Shown here: piece by piece, positions 34,885-45,953 of the stretch | Layout: every line of letters begins with the position of its first letter | Numbering within the stretch: the stretch's first letter is position 1 | Assembly: GCA_022605405.1 (NCBI GenBank) | Contig: JABYQQ010000008.1 | Coordinates: forward strand, 62,001-126,000 | DNA length: 64,000 bases | From: Earliella scabrosa | Lineage: Eukaryota; Basidiomycota; Agaricomycetes; Polyporales; Polyporaceae | Direction of reading: 5' to 3' | Notes under the pieces: model-generated | The model's input: only the letters and a program-made list of their open reading frames with translations | The model's database searches: none | What the model was told of the DNA's origin: nothing | Program-made: the position numbers and the translations under genes

Positions 34885-37212
34885 TCACGACTTCACCCAG
34901 ATTTCAGCAACAACCTCCCACTCCTTCAGTATCCGTGGCTCCATAGGAAGCCCCAAGCCCGCATCGCCGCTCTCGTCATCATCCGCCAGCCGATCCTCGA
35001 CTAAGAGCACGCGCAAGCCGCCCACATTCATGAACCCGCTCCTGAGCGGCAGATAGGTCAGCGCAAACTCCTGCGAGGCGGTCGACTTGAGGCGGTCGGG
35101 CGCGACGAGTGGTTCGTCGATGTCGCTCTCCATAGAGCTGTCCGTGCTGGTGGAGATCGCGCGCGTGTGCCCCTGATCCCGCTCGGACGAAGGTGGTGGA
35201 GAAGGAATAGGGAAGCGGAGGGGAGGGAGGAACAGCGTTGAGGTACCGAGGAAGACGATTCCGTCCGAAGGACTCGACTTTGCGTCCGAGCCGGCCTGAT
35301 TGCGCAGCTCCGGGGGAGGAAGGTCGTAGATGCGTCCGAAGGCTTGCCTGTTTGGCCCCGGTGTCTCCCCTCCATCTGATTCGGCGCCATCTGTGTGCAC
35401 CGAGCGGGGGGACGCGACGAGAAGTCGCTGAGCGAGACTGTCGTGGAAGTCCGCTCGCATGGGTGTTGCGTACGGCGACGGCGTGGAGAAACCAGACGAG
35501 GGCATGCGGGGCGTCCATGCGCCTTGCGGCGGTCCTGTAGACGTTGCGACGGCTGAGGCCACGGCGGCAGCCACGCTCTGGTCTTTCGGTGGTTGGGTAT
35601 GTTGGACAACCAGTGATACAACACGTTGCCTTCGAGGCTCGTTCGGTCGCGAGATGGGAACAGGCGCCTGCGCGGTTACTTTGAACGCGATATCGAACGG
35701 CTTGTCGACTTGGAGTGACTCTCGTGGTATGGACGTGACAACAAGATCAACTTCCATATCTTCTGGTGGTCGTAGGGCGGTTGGCCCGAACGATGTCGGT
35801 AGCCCGGGGGATGACGTCTGACTGCGTGCTGGTGGCCCTACGCTGGCAGGTCGATTACGGAATGGAGAGCCTGGCCGGTAAGGAGCAGGACCAGTCTGGC
35901 TCATGGGAGGGCTTTGCGCACGTTGCGCAAGTTGAGGTGACTGTGGGCGAGAGCTCGAGGGGCTGCCACCAACAGTATTACTACGCTGCAGATGCAGAGG
36001 GATTGCAGACGGCGGCTGCTTGATGGAGGAGTGCTGGCCTTGGGGAGGCGTCTGCGATTGTGCCGGTGCTTGGATGAGTGGGATACGACGAGATAGAGTC
36101 TGTGAGGTTGTCTTAGTGGAGCTGAGCTGCATCAACCATGTCATACTACATACCGATGTTAGCAGTCGACCGGGCTCGCCGTAGGATGATCTCCAGGAAA
36201 TATCCAGTCTACCCAACGCCAGGATAGTGCCGGGAGCATGCGTGATGGGGTATGCTGGCAGGACTTTGGGAGATAGAATATAGATGTACTGGCGTACATC
36301 TTGAGGTTGCATGAGAGCAGTCGAACCTGAAAATAGATATTCCTTGGTTCCCGCAGCAGGGTGGTCGAGTAGATTCGCATCCTGTGCTTGCCATCCGTCT
36401 ACACATTCAAAATGCATGCGTTCTAGCCACATCGCATCCTGTGTGAGGTTCTGTATGTGAACTTCGAGGAAAACCTTCTCCCTCTCCTCGCCGGACAATA
36501 GTGCGGAAGGGGAACGGGGAGAGTGAACTTTCGTCTTCACAGATAGTGGATTTGTGACCTGAAACGTAGTTATATGTCGTGCATATGCGTCAACCCGTGG
36601 GATGGGTACTCACAGCGAACTTGTAGAACTTACGGAATGACTGCACGCCTGGGTCCTGCGATTCTGTTTGTCCTGGTGGTGGTCTCATTCCGGGAGGCAT
36701 GCGATATGACACAGTGCAACCAAGGACGTGTTGACCAAGCTCCTTAATCTCATGACTCACGACCCTTTCCAGAGACTGCCCTACAATGAGACGTTGACCG
36801 GGTCCACCGAATTCGGCGAGGAGGGCCTTGGAGGACGCTGTCTGCATTTCGACCCTGACTGTGACTCCTTCGACTTCCACACTGGCATCATTGTTGATAG
36901 AGAGGCAGCTCGAGAACGTTTCTCCTAGTTGGATGGCGCCGAAGGAAGAGGGGAGGGTGAGCAGCTCGGTGATATGCGTGAGGTCGCGGAGAGTCTTTGG
37001 ATGACCAGGCAGCGGCGTCTTGCCTTGGAGAGATGTGATGGATGCGGTAGAATGTGCAGACAGGGACGGCGAGCTTGAGTAGAATGGTTCCCATGCGCTA
37101 CCAAGGGATGGGCGCTGCGCTCGCTGAATGAAACATTGCTTGCACGACCAAGTCGAGTACATACCGAGACCCGCATCACCTTCAGCGACAGTAACTGACC
37201 ACTCCAATCCAT
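34885..37212 (-). CDS. TRAPPC13-like subunit of a TRAPP vesicle-tethering complex
   Basis: The start is ATG at 37212: exon 1 (48 nt) reads MDWSGQLLSLKVMRVS and joins, after a 50-nt intron (37115-37164), to RPSLGSAWEPF. This matches the LLALKVMRL-type start of animal TRAPPC13. Further matches are ELLTLPSSFGAIQLGETFSS, VVSHEIKELGQHVLGCTVSY, FRKFYKFAV|TNPLSVKTKV, LEVHIQNLTQDAMWLERMHF and, after an inserted Ser/Pro/Gln-rich region of about 110 residues, MEVDLVVTSIPRESLQVDKP. The protein ends AEIWVKS. TRAPPC13 acts at the Golgi in Rab GEF complexes. The disordered insert is a fungal peculiarity. It is head to head with YME2, with 302 bp between start codons. Confidence 0.85.
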
Positions 37213-37514
37213 CTCGTCCTATCCAAGCGCCGCAGCCGTTGCCTACAAGCAGTGTTGCAAATGTTACGATGAGGATTCGGCAGAAGGAGAGAACACCGAA
37301 CGCGTTCAGACGCCCAGAGGTAAGCGCGAAGCGGTTGTTTGTCCCTGTTAGGATCCAAAGCCGTCGCCTGCCATTTATGGGTTTGACGTCATCCAACGAT
37401 TGCTGCCGCGAGTGAACGCGTTCACAGTTCATTCCTGCCAGTGCTTTCCGCGTCTGACTCCCGGCTGCGCTCATCTCGTCTCACACAACCTGCTTCCGGA
37501 GGACGACGGGCATA
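37213..37514. other. Bidirectional promoter region TRAPPC13-like / YME2
   Basis: 302 bp between two diverging start codons. No TATA box seen on either side, in keeping with housekeeping genes. Confidence 0.45.
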
Positions 37515-40500
37515 ATGCTCAGAACACTGACCGCGTCGACGTCGAGAGCTCTGCCAGTGCACGGGTCTGTAGCACTCGTGCGACATCGTAGACATTACGC
37601 GGAGGCTGCGATAGCCTCTAGCTCAGGGACAGGTCAGGATATTCAGCAGAAAGCTCACGAGGTGTGTCCATACCTCTTCATAAACCATGAGCGCTGCCGA
37701 CAATGTGTAGGCGCAAACGCAGGAAGGCTGGCTGTGGGTCGATTCCGTATTTCCGGTCAGTTTAGGCAGACTAGAGTGAGTCTAGCCATTCCCTCAACAG
37801 CAGCAGGATGCGCTCACTGAATTGTTATCAGCATTCGCTCTTACATTGGTTATGCTCGAGAAGACACGCTCCTGGGACGACTACAGACCCTCCTTTCCAA
37901 AGTCAATACTCATGATTTCAAGGTGGAAGCCCTCGAGCCGCATATCAAGGATGGCGGCGTCTTTGTAAAGTTCAAGTACACTGCGAGCGAAGCCGACGGC
38001 GCACTTGAACGAATTCTTCACGACCTGCGGCAGAGTGTACACTCACAGGGAGGGGTCCCATCGTGGTGTGGGCTTTCGTCGGGAGAGGTGTGGCTTGTGA
38101 AGGGGGCTCCGTGGCGTGAGGTATGTTCTTCCATTACTGTGTATGCCACGGTATGCACCCATACATTTCAGGACATGCATAGGTATGTTTCCGCTATCCT
38201 GAAGGTGTCGTTCGACGGTCCGGATGTGTCAGACGAATCCCTCTACCGTCTACTTCGAGTGCGTCCCTCTATATCAGATTGTAATTCCCTAATCGACGTT
38301 GTGCTTAGCCGTACGGGAGGATCAATGATATCAGTCCTCCTACACCTGGTCCCGCGGGTACCCTGCGTTCGGTGCTAGTAACCTTTCGTCAAATACGCTC
38401 TGCGACATCTGCTCGCAACACCGTACATGCACTCAAATTCCCCACTTCGCCATCTGCTGTTACGACTCTGCGGACTTCTTATGCGCAGCCTATCTCTGCC
38501 CATGCAGTTAGAGACTATGTAGCCAGCCATCCGAAGATATTCCTTCCTGTAGTGTTCTTCTTGATTGGCACGGTCACATATGCGGTAAGTGACGACACAT
38601 CTCATGTCGGTGAATGGATCTGATACTGATTATACTGCCCCAGATATTTGATCCTATTCGCGTCCTCATGGTTGAAGGGAAGATGAATGACTGGTTCGAC
38701 TACAAGGGTGCGTAGACGCGACCGTGATATCAAAGCTACATGCCATGACCACGTTGCTCGCAGAATTCAAGGTCTACAAATGGCTTCGTGCCAATACGGT
38801 CGATCGATTCTCTTTGACGGCCTCCGGCGCGGAGTCATCATCATCTTTCGCCGCAGAGGGCGTCTGGAAGGAGAGACAGGACGCAGAGGACGCACTGAAG
38901 AAATACCTTTCCGATCTACCGAGTGCGTACGCCGTCACATGCTATGAGCTCGTACAACTGACTTCACTGGAACAGGCACTGTGGCATTTTTGCATGGACC
39001 TCAGGGGAGCGGCAAGACTCGGATGCTGTCAGGCCTCATGAAGGACATCGGTCGGTGCGTAGCAATATTTGTGTCTTTGGCAGCGACCCGATCATTCTGA
39101 ATCTTCTCGTCCTCAGCAAAGCGATGATCATTGACGTCGGAGAGCTATCGAAGGCTTCTTCAGAGATGGCCCTTGTGTCTGGGTTGGCGACGCAGACAGG
39201 CTATTGGCCTGTGTTCTCCTTCCTCAACTCCCTGAACAATATGATAGATCTGGCTAGCGTCGGTGTCATCGGACAGAAAGGTGCACACATTCATACACGA
39301 TCTATCCCTGCACCGTGCTCACATATATCTATGAACCAGCCGGTCTGAGTTCCTCTCTTCCCGAGCAGCTTAAAGAGATCTTAGACGTGGTCGGTAAGGG
39401 GCTATCGCGTGGCAATGCATCACAGCAGAAGGCTCGCGAACGGCGCGCAAAGCAAGCCGAGCTCACAGCCGCTAAGAACAAGGACAGAGAGTTGATTAGG
39501 GAGAGGATCGAAGAAGGCCTTTGGCACGATGGCCGTATCGACGCTGTGTGCGGCAACGGCGTCATGAGTGAACTCGGGATTGGCATTGAGCGGTTTGGGG
39601 AAGCGGATGCCGATCCGAGACCACACTCGGCCGCTGGGATGGGCGGGGAAACGAATGAGAAGAACCGCGAGACTCTGAACGAAGAGACGAAGAAGGCAGA
39701 GGACGCCAAGCAGAAGCAGCAACGCCTCGACGACCTTGAGGTGGTAGAATCGATGCCTGTCGTCATCATCAAGAACTTCGAGAGCAAGGGTGGCGGATCG
39801 CGCAAGGAGGAGCTGCTCAATGTCTTGGCCCAATGGGCGGCCAGCCTTGCGGAGAACCAGGTGAGCTGTTCTCGACCCTTGATTATGATTCAGCGTCGAT
39901 AAACACCTCATCATGAACAGATCGCTCATGTTATCGTCGTGAGCGACAACCGAGAGAACGTGAAGCGTCTCGCGAAAGGTAGGTCTCTGCAGTCCTTGGT
40001 GGCCTTCCTTGTATTGAGTCGGCTTCGAATCCCAGCTCTTCCGTCAAAACCATTGAACCAGATTTCGCTCTCCGATGCTGATAACGCCAGCGCCCTGTCC
40101 TTTGTCAAGCAGAAGCTGCGCGACAGTGGATTGGATGTACAGTTCACCAACTCCCAAACCTCGTATATTGAGAGGTTAGGTGGTCGTGCTAGCGACCTCG
40201 AGAGTGTGGGTATTGAACACGTGTGCAATTCAGTTCTTGCTGATGCTGGGTTGCCAGCTCATCCACAAGGTGCGGAGTGGCATGACGGTGGAGGAGGCGG
40301 TCGACGACATCGTCATCCGCGGCGTGGGCGAACTTCGTAAGAACGCGTTTGGGGACGACATCGAGGATGCCAAGAACCTGCCCTGGACAAGAGAACAGGC
40401 GTGGATCCTGATGAAGTTGCTGTCGAAGCAACCGGAGGTATGTTCGAAACTGCCTTAGGAGTTGCCCATTTACTGATCCTTCTGCTTTCAGGTGTCGTAC

Positions 40501-41041
40501 CACGAAGTACTCATGGATTTCCCCTTCAAGGGCGACGAGACCCCATTGCGTCACATGGAGCATGCTGAGCTGATCACCATTGGTACCTTGTATGGTACGC
40601 AACCAGATCTTCCGTCGTTAGAGCTTGACTGACCGCACGACATTCAGGACGACCATCGACGATCAAGCCTGGCAAACCGGTCTACAAGTTTGTCTTTGAA
40701 CGACTAGTGAATGGTGAGCCAGCTTGCAGGCTGCTTGGCGCTTAGTGCGGTTACTTAACGGTGTCTTCGTAACAGACCCCATCTTCAAGGCAACGCAAGA
40801 CATCGCCTTCAACGAGAAAGTCATCGCATCGGCCGAGTCGACAGTCAAAGCATGCGAAAACGAACTGCTCACGCTCAAGGACGTCGATGCAGGCACCGCT
40901 AGCTGGTGGGGCTCCAAACGCGCTGTAGAGATGCGTGCCAACTACCTTCTCAAGAAGATGAGGGCTGCAGAGGAAAAGATCGAGGGTCTAGAGAAGCAAA
41001 ACGGCCAGCTCAAGAAGATACTCGCGAAGGCCAGTCGCTAA
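37515..41041 (+). CDS. YME2: Mitochondrial escape protein 2 (YME2)
   Basis: Inner-membrane AAA-type protein that in yeast affects mtDNA nucleoid structure and escape. The start MLRTLTASTSRALPVHGS is a mitochondrial presequence. Blocks follow the family order: RSYIGYAREDTLLGRL, an RRM-like domain (VSDESLYRLLRPYGRINDIS), one membrane helix (FLPVVFFLIGTVTYA), FDPIRVLMVEG, the Walker A loop FLHGPQGSGKTRML (intron inside), IDVGELSKASSEMAL, a coiled coil (about 39415-39730), MPVVIIKNFE as the Walker B-like strand, AHVIVVSDNR and a final coiled coil ending LAKASR. About ten introns. It looks complete. Confidence 0.92.
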
Positions 41042-41743
41042 TGAGTTGGTTTTCTCGCCGCCCTCTTGGGGGCATCTCGGCACACTTACCATAGACACTG
41101 ACTATATCACGCTGTACCACACACTACTCAATGTAATGAGGACACGGGGACAGAAACATGCCATTTGAGACGATAAACGGTGACGCCCTATAGCTACTAC
41201 CTGCTACTCCTACGCACAACAGCGTGCAAATATAATACGCAATGCATAGGCCTTCAGCCCTGAGCGATCAACGAGACGAACCTAACTGACTAGCTATCTA
41301 TCCTGGGCGTACCTACCTACCTGAGTAACTACCTATGTACGAGTAAACGATGCAGATGCGATATCGATGCGATGCTACGGAATGTTTGGCCTTCAGCCAA
41401 GAGACGATGCCTGGGAATGTCCCCTAATGCGAGCAGATAGCGTGATGCGAACGAGTGAACAAGAGAGAAGAAACAGATAAGCGAGAGAACACAACATCGG
41501 GAGGCGGAGGACGGGAGGGAACGTAGGTGACGCAATTCGGGTGGAGGGCGTGATGGGATGGTGAGGGGTCTGACTGAGACTCAACTAGAGAGACAGAAGG
41601 AGCTAACGCGAGACGAGATGGATGACTATGTGTGTATATGATGCGTATGTGTGATGTGACAGTTCTTGCGAGAGGGGATGAGGCAATAACATAGGAGAGA
41701 AACAAGAAGATGATTCCGGACTGGAATAGGTATACATGCGGGT
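41042..41743. other. Convergent intergenic region (YME2 / FG nucleoporin)
   Basis: About 700 bp between two stop codons. It contains short CTAC/ACCT-rich stretches (41300-41340) and shadow open frames. No gene supported. Confidence 0.45.
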
Positions 41744-44700
41744 TCACCGCAGCCTTCCACCCCTGCGATTCGGAAGTTTCTTAATCTGGCGCGCTCCAGA
41801 AGCAACTTGAGGAGCGGCAGAGCCGATGGTGAAACCAACACCGCCCCCGCTGGGCAGGGTAGGCGCGGCACCAAACGGCGAAGATGGGGCTTGCGTAGTG
41901 GCGGGGCTGGAAGCACCGAAGGTGAAAGACGGACCACCTGACGAACCCGGAGGTTGAGGCAACCCAGCATTGCCAGTAGCAGGCGACGCTGGCTGGCTGC
42001 CAAAGGCAAATGGATTCGATGGGGCGGTAGCAGAGGTCGGGGTGCTGCCGAAGCCAAACGGCGCTTGTTGTTGACCAAAGGTCGACGGACTCGCGGGCTG
42101 AGAGTTGACAGCTGAGGAGGGCTGTCCAAAACCGCCGGTCGATGACGCCGGTGCACCAAAGGAGAATGCGGGAGCGGATGTAGTCGGGGTCTGTCCGAAC
42201 GGCGTGGATGCGCCAAATGGTGCAGGAGAGATGGGGGATTGCACACTCTCGGCAGGCTTCTGCCCGAAGGGGAAGCCGGACGTGGTCGTACTCTGGCCGA
42301 AGGACCCGAAAGACGAGGCTGGTTTGGTCTCAACCTTGGTTTCGGTCTTCCCGCCGAAGCCGAATGGAGAAGCAGCCGATTGACTAGGTTGACCGAAAGG
42401 TGATGATGTCGATGGAGCGCCGAAGGTGAATCCATTCGACAGCTTCAAAGTCGGTTGTTGCTCGCCGTTCATGTCCATGCCACTGCCACGCGTAGGGCTC
42501 TCTTCCATGCGCATATCTTGTTCCTTCTGCGGAGGGGTGATAGGGCGTGTCGGGCCAGACCCACCAAACGTGAATGGCTTACTCACATCCGCACCATGAC
42601 TACCAGTTGAAGCTCCGCCGAATAGTGGGTTGGGTGCAGACACCGACGGGGTGGTGGACGCGCCGAACGTGAATGCCGGCTTGTTGTCCACGGGAGTGCT
42701 CACCGGAGGTGTTGACGGCGCAGCACCGAATGCGAATGGAGACTTGGCAGGGGTAGCTGGCGAAGCCACACTTGGAGCCGTGGAGCCGAATGTGAATCCG
42801 CCCGTTCCTCCAGACGAGGTTGAGGGGAACAACGGCTTTGGTGCCTCGATAGTGGGAGCAGGCGTAGACGAAGATGGTGTACTCTGCCCAAAAGTGAAAG
42901 CAGGCTTGGGTGGCTCTGCAACAGTGTTGATCTGACTACCGCCGAACGGCGAAGGCGATGGAGCAGGGGCACCAAATGGCGAGAGCTTTGCTGGTTCCGT
43001 TGAACCGAATAGAGGCTTTGGTTCCTCAGGTTTGGAGGGTTCAGTCTTGGGTTGGCCGAACGCAAACGGTGCAGAGGGCGCAGTTGTGCCGGGGACCGGC
43101 GTACTAGTCGCGGAACCACCTGACGAGGGAGCAGGAGTTGCTCCAAAACTGAACGGGAGGCTCGTGGATGCACTGGATGTCTCAGCAGCCTTCACTGGCG
43201 GAAAAGTGAACGAGGCTGGTGCTGATGGAGTGGCCTTGACTTCGGCAACGTTCGTCGGGGGAGCAACGACCTTGGCTGGCGTAGCAGCAGCCTGCGGCAT
43301 CGCGAAAAGCGGGTTGGCGGGCTGCGATGCGGCATTGGGCTGAGATGCGCCGACCTCTTTGGTTGGTGGGAATGAGAATGATGGAGCAGACGACGGAGCA
43401 ACGCCAGATGTGGGGAACGAGAAAGGCTTCTCCGTAGAATCCTTTGTAGGCGCCGCTTGACCGCCGAAAGTGAATGCCGGAGGAGCCACCGGCACCTCAG
43501 GTTTTGCTGTCTGAGCAGGTGTAGTAGCCGCGGCCGGTGGGGCAATCGTGACGCCGGGTTTCGAGAAAACCGACGAGTTGACGAAAAAGTTGGGGATGGA
43601 TGAGGTTGTCGTGGTAGATGCGCTCGGAACGACTGACGAAGGAGCAGTAGCCTCTGGAGCTTTCACAGGCGCAGGACTCGGCGGGACGAGGGAGATCGAT
43701 GGCACCGAAGGGAACAACGGTGCAGCGGGAGCCATGTTCGTAACATCTGGTGTCTTCGGGAGAGATGGCTGAGCGACGACAGGAGCGGGGGGCTTGAATG
43801 ACTCTCCAAGTGACAGAATGGGGGTAGAGGAGCTTGCCGTTGCAGGAGGCGTAGGACTGGCCTTTGCAATTGAGAACGGCAGTGCGGGAATTGGAGGCTC
43901 CTTCGCGTTGCTCGAATCATGCAATATCGGCGCCTTCTGCATGTCAGATTGCGGCCCAGGTGAGTTGTTCCTATTTCCCACCACTTGGAACGGCGTACGA
44001 TCACTTACATCCTGTGCAAAGCTGAAGCCTTTGGGGCTCTCGAAGAGCGTGGGAAGCTTCTTGGGCTCCTCGGTTTGCTGATCATCGTCGAGCATGACAT
44101 CTTCCCCATCATCCTCGTCGTATGCAGCAGAAAACCTATTCTTCGCCTTGGAGACAGGCCGTGCGATATGATTGCGGGATGTGCGGGTTCGCCCCACCCT
44201 GAGAGATGACTGTTCACGTCCACCGATTGGTCGCGCGGGAGGCGCGGGGGCCGGCGGAGGCGACGCAAGCCTGGTCATTTCAGGTATACTTGCGAGCTCA
44301 GACGGCTGGATCTCTGCAGACGTCTCCGCCACCTCATCCTGGTCCGTTTCAATTGCGCTTGCACGTTCCTTCTCAAGCTCCTCCTGTTCCTCAAGCTTAC
44401 GCTTAGCCAGCATCTTCTTCATCCCGCCGCGTCCCGCGTAAGGCTTAGCTGCAGCAGCAACATCCTCGTCTTGCTTCTTGCCCTTCTTCTCTGACGTTCC
44501 CAGTCGGGGTTTCCGCTCCCGGTCACGATCAGAGCGCATGAGTACAGGAGCGTGAGCTTTCTTGGGCTGAAACATCTCCGGGATGGTCTGGGAACCACGT
44601 AGTCGCGACGGTAACAATGGCGTCTTGTAAACATCGAGATCATGAAGGGCTTTCTCAGCCGCATTCACGGGCATGACGAATGCTACGGATTTACCTGGTG

Positions 44701-45715
44701 AGCTTCGGAGCACGAGTGGACTAACGTCACTCGACCTACCGGTAGAATTGGTGTCAGCGGTTGGACCCGGACGAGCGCCGAGGAAGAGGCTACTATGCTG
44801 GCGCATGGGGGATCGACTCTGTCGTATGTGGTTACAATCTGATAAGCTGCGAGATGCCAGTATCTCACGCACCATTCTGCCATTAGATTCTGCGATGGAG
44901 CCAAGAGTTGTAACAAGTTGCTCGGGATGACTCTGACTTGCCTGGGCCGGTGGTTTGACAAAAACGGGCTTGGAAATCAGAGAAGCGAGCGGTGGCGGCT
45001 CAGACGCGTCCCGCTCCTTGTGGCGGGGAACAGGGCCAAACGTCTGTCCAGTCGGTTGAGGAGTCATAGAGTTCCTCGGGCGCAACTGGAAGGGAGTGTG
45101 GCGGGAGGGCGACATAGTGACATCACGGCTGGCGGAACCAGGCAGACCGTCCTCCATGGACACATCCCGAGAAAGCGATAACGCACGATAGGCGGGAGGA
45201 TCCATCGACTGGGTCCGTTGCATCATCGACGGCTGCATATACGAAGTGAGACCGGTCGGTGAGGCCGTTCGACGGGCTGGATGAACTCCGGATCCGGCGG
45301 GGATGTTGAGGGAGTTGACCACAGAAGCTGAACGACCATGACCTGCCGGAGCTGTCTGGCGGTGGCGATCACCAACCCGTTGAGACAGCAAGTTCTCGGG
45401 AACGTCGAGGTAGCCTTGAGTGGTACGCGTCGCCTGCTGGGGCGGGGGGGCCGGGGGACTGTCTACCCTCTTCCGCTTCGCGCTGGGCTGATCCTCGTGG
45501 TACGTACTCTCCCCCTCGAGAGCGGTGTTGGCAGTGCGAGCGCGCTTGCCTGAGACATTCTCGTGGTCGTCGTAGGAGGTCAACCAGGCGAGGGGCGCGG
45601 TTACGATGTTTTTGAGAGCCCCGAAAAAGGAGCCAGAGCGAACGAGCTGGCCCCGAGGGGCGCGGCGACGGCCATGAAGAGTACGAGGAGAGTCTCTGGA
45701 GGCGATGGGGGGCAT
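41744..45715 (-). CDS. FG-repeat nucleoporin, NUP1/NUP153-like
   Basis: The ATG at 45715 begins MPPIASRDSPRTLHGRRRAP. An amphipathic stretch follows (GSFFGALKNIVTAPLAWLTS), like the membrane-binding helix of Nup1/Nup60/Nup153, and then a basic patch KRAR. A long Ser/Pro-rich middle leads to a C-terminal half with many FTFG, FAFG, FGQ and SFG repeats spaced by Ser/Thr/Pro linkers. The end is ARQIKKLPNRRGGRLR, a basic importin-binding-like tail. FG repeats form the selective barrier of the nuclear pore and bind karyopherins; the N-terminal features suggest the nuclear basket side. The frame is open throughout, but 43937-44008 has all marks of a 72-nt intron. Product length is about 1,320 residues, or 24 fewer when that intron is removed. 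The exact orthologue is not settled. Confidence 0.82.
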   Translation of the reverse strand: MPPIASRDSPRTLHGRRRAPRGQLVRSGSFFGALKNIVTAPLAWLTSYDDHENVSGKRARTANTALEGESTYHEDQPSAKRKRVDSPPAPPPQQATRTTQGYLDVPENLLSQRVGDRHRQTAPAGHGRSASVVNSLNIPAGSGVHPARRTASPTGLTSYMQPSMMQRTQSMDPPAYRALSLSRDVSMEDGLPGSASRDVTMSPSRHTPFQLRPRNSMTPQPTGQTFGPVPRHKERDASEPPPLASLISKPVFVKPPAQASQSHPEQLVTTLGSIAESNGRMVREILASRSLSDCNHIRQSRSPMRQHSSLFLGARPGPTADTNSTGRSSDVSPLVLRSSPGKSVAFVMPVNAAEKALHDLDVYKTPLLPSRLRGSQTIPEMFQPKKAHAPVLMRSDRDRERKPRLGTSEKKGKKQDEDVAAAAKPYAGRGGMKKMLAKRKLEEQEELEKERASAIETDQDEVAETSAEIQPSELASIPEMTRLASPPPAPAPPARPIGGREQSSLRVGRTRTSRNHIARPVSKAKNRFSAAYDEDDGEDVMLDDDQQTEEPKKLPTLFESPKGFSFAQDVSDRTPFQVVGNRNNSPGPQSDMQKAPILHDSSNAKEPPIPALPFSIAKASPTPPATASSSTPILSLGESFKPPAPVVAQPSLPKTPDVTNMAPAAPLFPSVPSISLVPPSPAPVKAPEATAPSSVVPSASTTTTSSIPNFFVNSSVFSKPGVTIAPPAAATTPAQTAKPEVPVAPPAFTFGGQAAPTKDSTEKPFSFPTSGVAPSSAPSFSFPPTKEVGASQPNAASQPANPLFAMPQAAATPAKVVAPPTNVAEVKATPSAPASFTFPPVKAAETSSASTSLPFSFGATPAPSSGGSATSTPVPGTTAPSAPFAFGQPKTEPSKPEEPKPLFGSTEPAKLSPFGAPAPSPSPFGGSQINTVAEPPKPAFTFGQSTPSSSTPAPTIEAPKPLFPSTSSGGTGGFTFGSTAPSVASPATPAKSPFAFGAAPSTPPVSTPVDNKPAFTFGASTTPSVSAPNPLFGGASTGSHGADVSKPFTFGGSGPTRPITPPQKEQDMRMEESPTRGSGMDMNGEQQPTLKLSNGFTFGAPSTSSPFGQPSQSAASPFGFGGKTETKVETKPASSFGSFGQSTTTSGFPFGQKPAESVQSPISPAPFGASTPFGQTPTTSAPAFSFGAPASSTGGFGQPSSAVNSQPASPSTFGQQQAPFGFGSTPTSATAPSNPFAFGSQPASPATGNAGLPQPPGSSGGPSFTFGASSPATTQAPSSPFGAAPTLPSGGGVGFTIGSAAPQVASGARQIKKLPNRRGGRLR

Positions 45716-45953
45716 CGAGCCAGTGGCGGATGCAGAACAAGAGCAAGGTCCCCACCGATGGCCAAAGCCCAAGCGAGTGACTGTGGGTGAGCTTGTCCCC
45801 GGCTCCGTCCTCGGTCACGCCGGTGTGTCACGCATCACATCCCGTGACATACGCGTCCAGACGCGTACACGCGCTTTCGCGGCTCAGCTGCAGCAGCATC
45901 TCCAACCCCGCCACTGATTTCGCAGTCTTTCCGCACCATCTCTGCAGCTCGTC

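Noticed and set aside
36590..37474. A 294-residue protein starting at 37474
   Set aside because: Its first part runs through the promoter and an intron of the TRAPPC13-like gene. The conserved LLSLKVMRVS start lies at 37212 in another frame.
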